DNA from: Phaeospirillum sp.
Lineage (GTDB): Bacteria; Pseudomonadota; Alphaproteobacteria; Rhodospirillales; Magnetospirillaceae
DNA length: 64,000 bases
Direction of reading: 5' to 3'
NCBI GenBank assembly: GCA_030651575.1
Contig: JAUSFB010000080.1
Coordinates: forward strand, 124,001-188,000
Positions 62,593 to 64,000 of the stretch are shown here, one piece after another. Each line of letters opens with the position of its first letter. Within the stretch, counting starts at the first letter, position 1. A program made the position numbers and the translations under genes. The notes beneath the pieces are model-generated. The model was given only the letters and a program-made list of their open reading frames with translations, was not told the origin of the DNA and searched no databases.

Positions 62593-64000
62593 ATGGAGAA
62601 ATGGGTCTACAGCTTCGGCGGCGGCAAGGCCGAAGGCCGTGCGGACATGAAGAATCTACTGGGCGGCAAGGGAGCGAACCTGGCCGAGATGAGCAATCTC
62701 GGCATTCCGGTCCCTCCCGGCTTCACCGTCAGCACCGAGGTCTGCACCTATTACTACGCCAATGGTGAGACCTACCCCGCCTCGCTGAAAGCCGAGGTCA
62801 TGGCCGCCCTGAGCAAGGTCGAGGAAATCATCGGCCTGAAATTCGGCAGCGTCGCCGACCCGCTGCTGGTGTCGGTGCGCTCGGGCGCGCGGGCCTCCAT
62901 GCCCGGCATGATGGACACCATCCTCAATCTCGGCCTCAACGACCAGTCGGTCGAGGGGCTGGCCAAGCGTTCGGGCGATCCCCGCTTCGCCTATGACAGT
63001 TATCGCCGCTTCATCCAGATGTATTCCAATGTGGTGCTGGGCATCGACCACCACAATTTCGAAGACGTTCTGGAAGAGGTGAAGGAAGACGGCAACTACC
63101 GGCTCGACACCGACCTGACCGCCGACGACTGGAAGAAGGTGGTCGCCAAGTACAAGGACAAGGTCAAGGAACAGCTGGGCAAGCCCTTTCCGCAGGACGT
63201 TCACGAACAGCTGTGGGGCGCCATCGGCGCCGTGTTCGGCTCGTGGATGAACCAGCGCGCCATCACCTATCGCCGCCTGCACGAAATCCCGGAAAGCTGG
63301 GGCACCGCCGTCAGCGTTCAGTCCATGGTGTTCGGCAATATGGGCGAGGACTGCTCGACCGGCGTCTGCTTCACCCGCAATCCCAGCACCGGCGACAACG
63401 ACTTCTACGGCGAATTCCTGGTCAACGCCCAGGGCGAGGACGTGGTTGCCGGCATCCGCACGCCACAGCAGCTGACCCTGGCCGGCAAGAACGCCCAAAG
63501 CTCGGACCTTCCCGCCATGGAAGAGTGCATGCCCGAGGTGTTCAAGGAGTTGAACGCCATCCGCCACAAGCTGGAGGCGCACTACAAGGACATGCAGGAC
63601 ATGGAGTTCACGGTTCAGCAGAACCGCCTGTGGATGCTCCAGACCCGCACCGGCAAGCGCACCACCAAGGCGGCGCTGAAGATCGCCGTCGATATGGCGC
63701 GCGAGGGGCTGATCAGCCGCAAGGACGCTATAAAACGTATCGATCCGTCCTCGCTGGACCAGCTTTTACACCCGACCCTGGACCCCAAGGCCCCGCGCAA
63801 GATCCTGGGGCGCGGTCTGCCCGCCTCGCCCGGCGCCGCCTCGGGCAAGGTGGTGTTCTCGGCCGAGGATGCCGAGGATTGGGTGGTCAACCGCAAGGAA
63901 AAGGTCATCCTGGTCCGCGTCGAGACCAGCCCCGAGGATATCGGCGGCATGCATGTCTCTGAAGGCATCCTGACCACGCGCGGCGGCATGACCAGCCACG
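62593..64000 (+). CDS. ppdK: Pyruvate phosphate dikinase (3' truncated by window end)
   Basis: The first 469 codons are present. They hold the N-terminal ATP-binding domain (MEKWVYSFGGGKAEG, LGGKGANLAEMSNLGIPVPPGFT, SVRSGARASMPGMMDTILNLG, QNRLWMLQTRTGKRT) and the start of the phosphohistidine domain, ending with TTRGGMTSH, whose histidine carries the phosphate. The enzyme interconverts pyruvate and phosphoenolpyruvate using ATP and phosphate. It stands 88 bp after glyS with its own likely promoter region. The rest lies outside the window. Confidence 0.96.
   Translation, partial: MEKWVYSFGGGKAEGRADMKNLLGGKGANLAEMSNLGIPVPPGFTVSTEVCTYYYANGETYPASLKAEVMAALSKVEEIIGLKFGSVADPLLVSVRSGARASMPGMMDTILNLGLNDQSVEGLAKRSGDPRFAYDSYRRFIQMYSNVVLGIDHHNFEDVLEEVKEDGNYRLDTDLTADDWKKVVAKYKDKVKEQLGKPFPQDVHEQLWGAIGAVFGSWMNQRAITYRRLHEIPESWGTAVSVQSMVFGNMGEDCSTGVCFTRNPSTGDNDFYGEFLVNAQGEDVVAGIRTPQQLTLAGKNAQSSDLPAMEECMPEVFKELNAIRHKLEAHYKDMQDMEFTVQQNRLWMLQTRTGKRTTKAALKIAVDMAREGLISRKDAIKRIDPSSLDQLLHPTLDPKAPRKILGRGLPASPGAASGKVVFSAEDAEDWVVNRKEKVILVRVETSPEDIGGMHVSEGILTTRGGMTSH

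Noticed and set aside
1-64000. CRISPR arrays
   Set aside because: No series of regularly spaced identical repeats was seen; the repeats found are pairs or short integrase-type sites.

Overview
The window reads as part of an alphaproteobacterial chromosome, most likely a Rhodospirillales/Magnetospirillum-type organism. This is inferred from the GC-rich codon use, the anaerobic ubiquinone genes ubiU-ubiV, pyruvate phosphate dikinase, the wealth of sensor kinases, and matches to the alphaproteobacterial LexA pattern GTTC-N7-GTTC. Genes run off both ends: ubiU on the left, ppdK on the right.

Layout. (1) 1-2741 is core: ubiU', ubiV and a conserved-looking gene of unknown function. (2) 2742-32911 is a 30-kb genomic island inserted in tRNA-Ala(CGC). 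The tRNA is intact at 2742-2817. A 47-bp copy of its 3' end lies at 32865-32911, followed directly by what looks like the tRNA's original terminator (32916-32945). A tyrosine integrase (3007-4335) sits beside the tRNA, and matching ACTCACA-type repeats lie about 60 bp inside each end. (3) 32912-64000 is core again: a decayed YafQ-type toxin, two sensor kinases, TPR proteins, PhnA-like protein, a CgeB-like glycosyltransferase, NhaD, OmpA-type and other lipoproteins, a metal-efflux operon, an acyl-CoA operon with a divergent IclR regulator and a membrane protein, glyQ-glyS and ppdK.

The island. From left to right it carries a four-gene minus-strand operon of small unknown proteins with an interleaved inverted-repeat element; a plus-strand operon hsdM-hsdS-hsdR-DUF45 metallopeptidase-DnaQ-like exonuclease-small protein (type I restriction-modification plus accessories); a signal-peptide protein; a dual-specificity phosphatase; a helicase-primase-like protein behind a terminator-like leader; a minus-strand operon ending in a fusion of two different DNA adenine methyltransferases; a divergent gene of unknown function with repeated operator-like sites and an SOS-box match between them; a serine resolvase; an ImmA/IrrE peptidase overlapping a class III nucleotide cyclase; umuD-umuC with an SOS-box match at the umuD start; an extended DUF5131 (Gp37/Gp68) protein; and a DUF1778-GNAT toxin-antitoxin pair. 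I see no relaxase, type IV secretion, capsid or terminase gene, so it looks like an integrated replicon or satellite-like element carrying defence, DNA repair and stabilisation genes. Three SOS-box matches in the island suggest, as inference, that DNA damage controls part of it.

Best candidates for something new are the IrrE-cyclase pair (26321-28011), the double methyltransferase and its operon of NDN-motif proteins (20686-23704), the helicase-primase with its leader hairpins (17128-19758), and, in the core, an RND efflux pump whose reading frame continues without a stop into a signal peptide and a cytochrome c domain (48886-52710).
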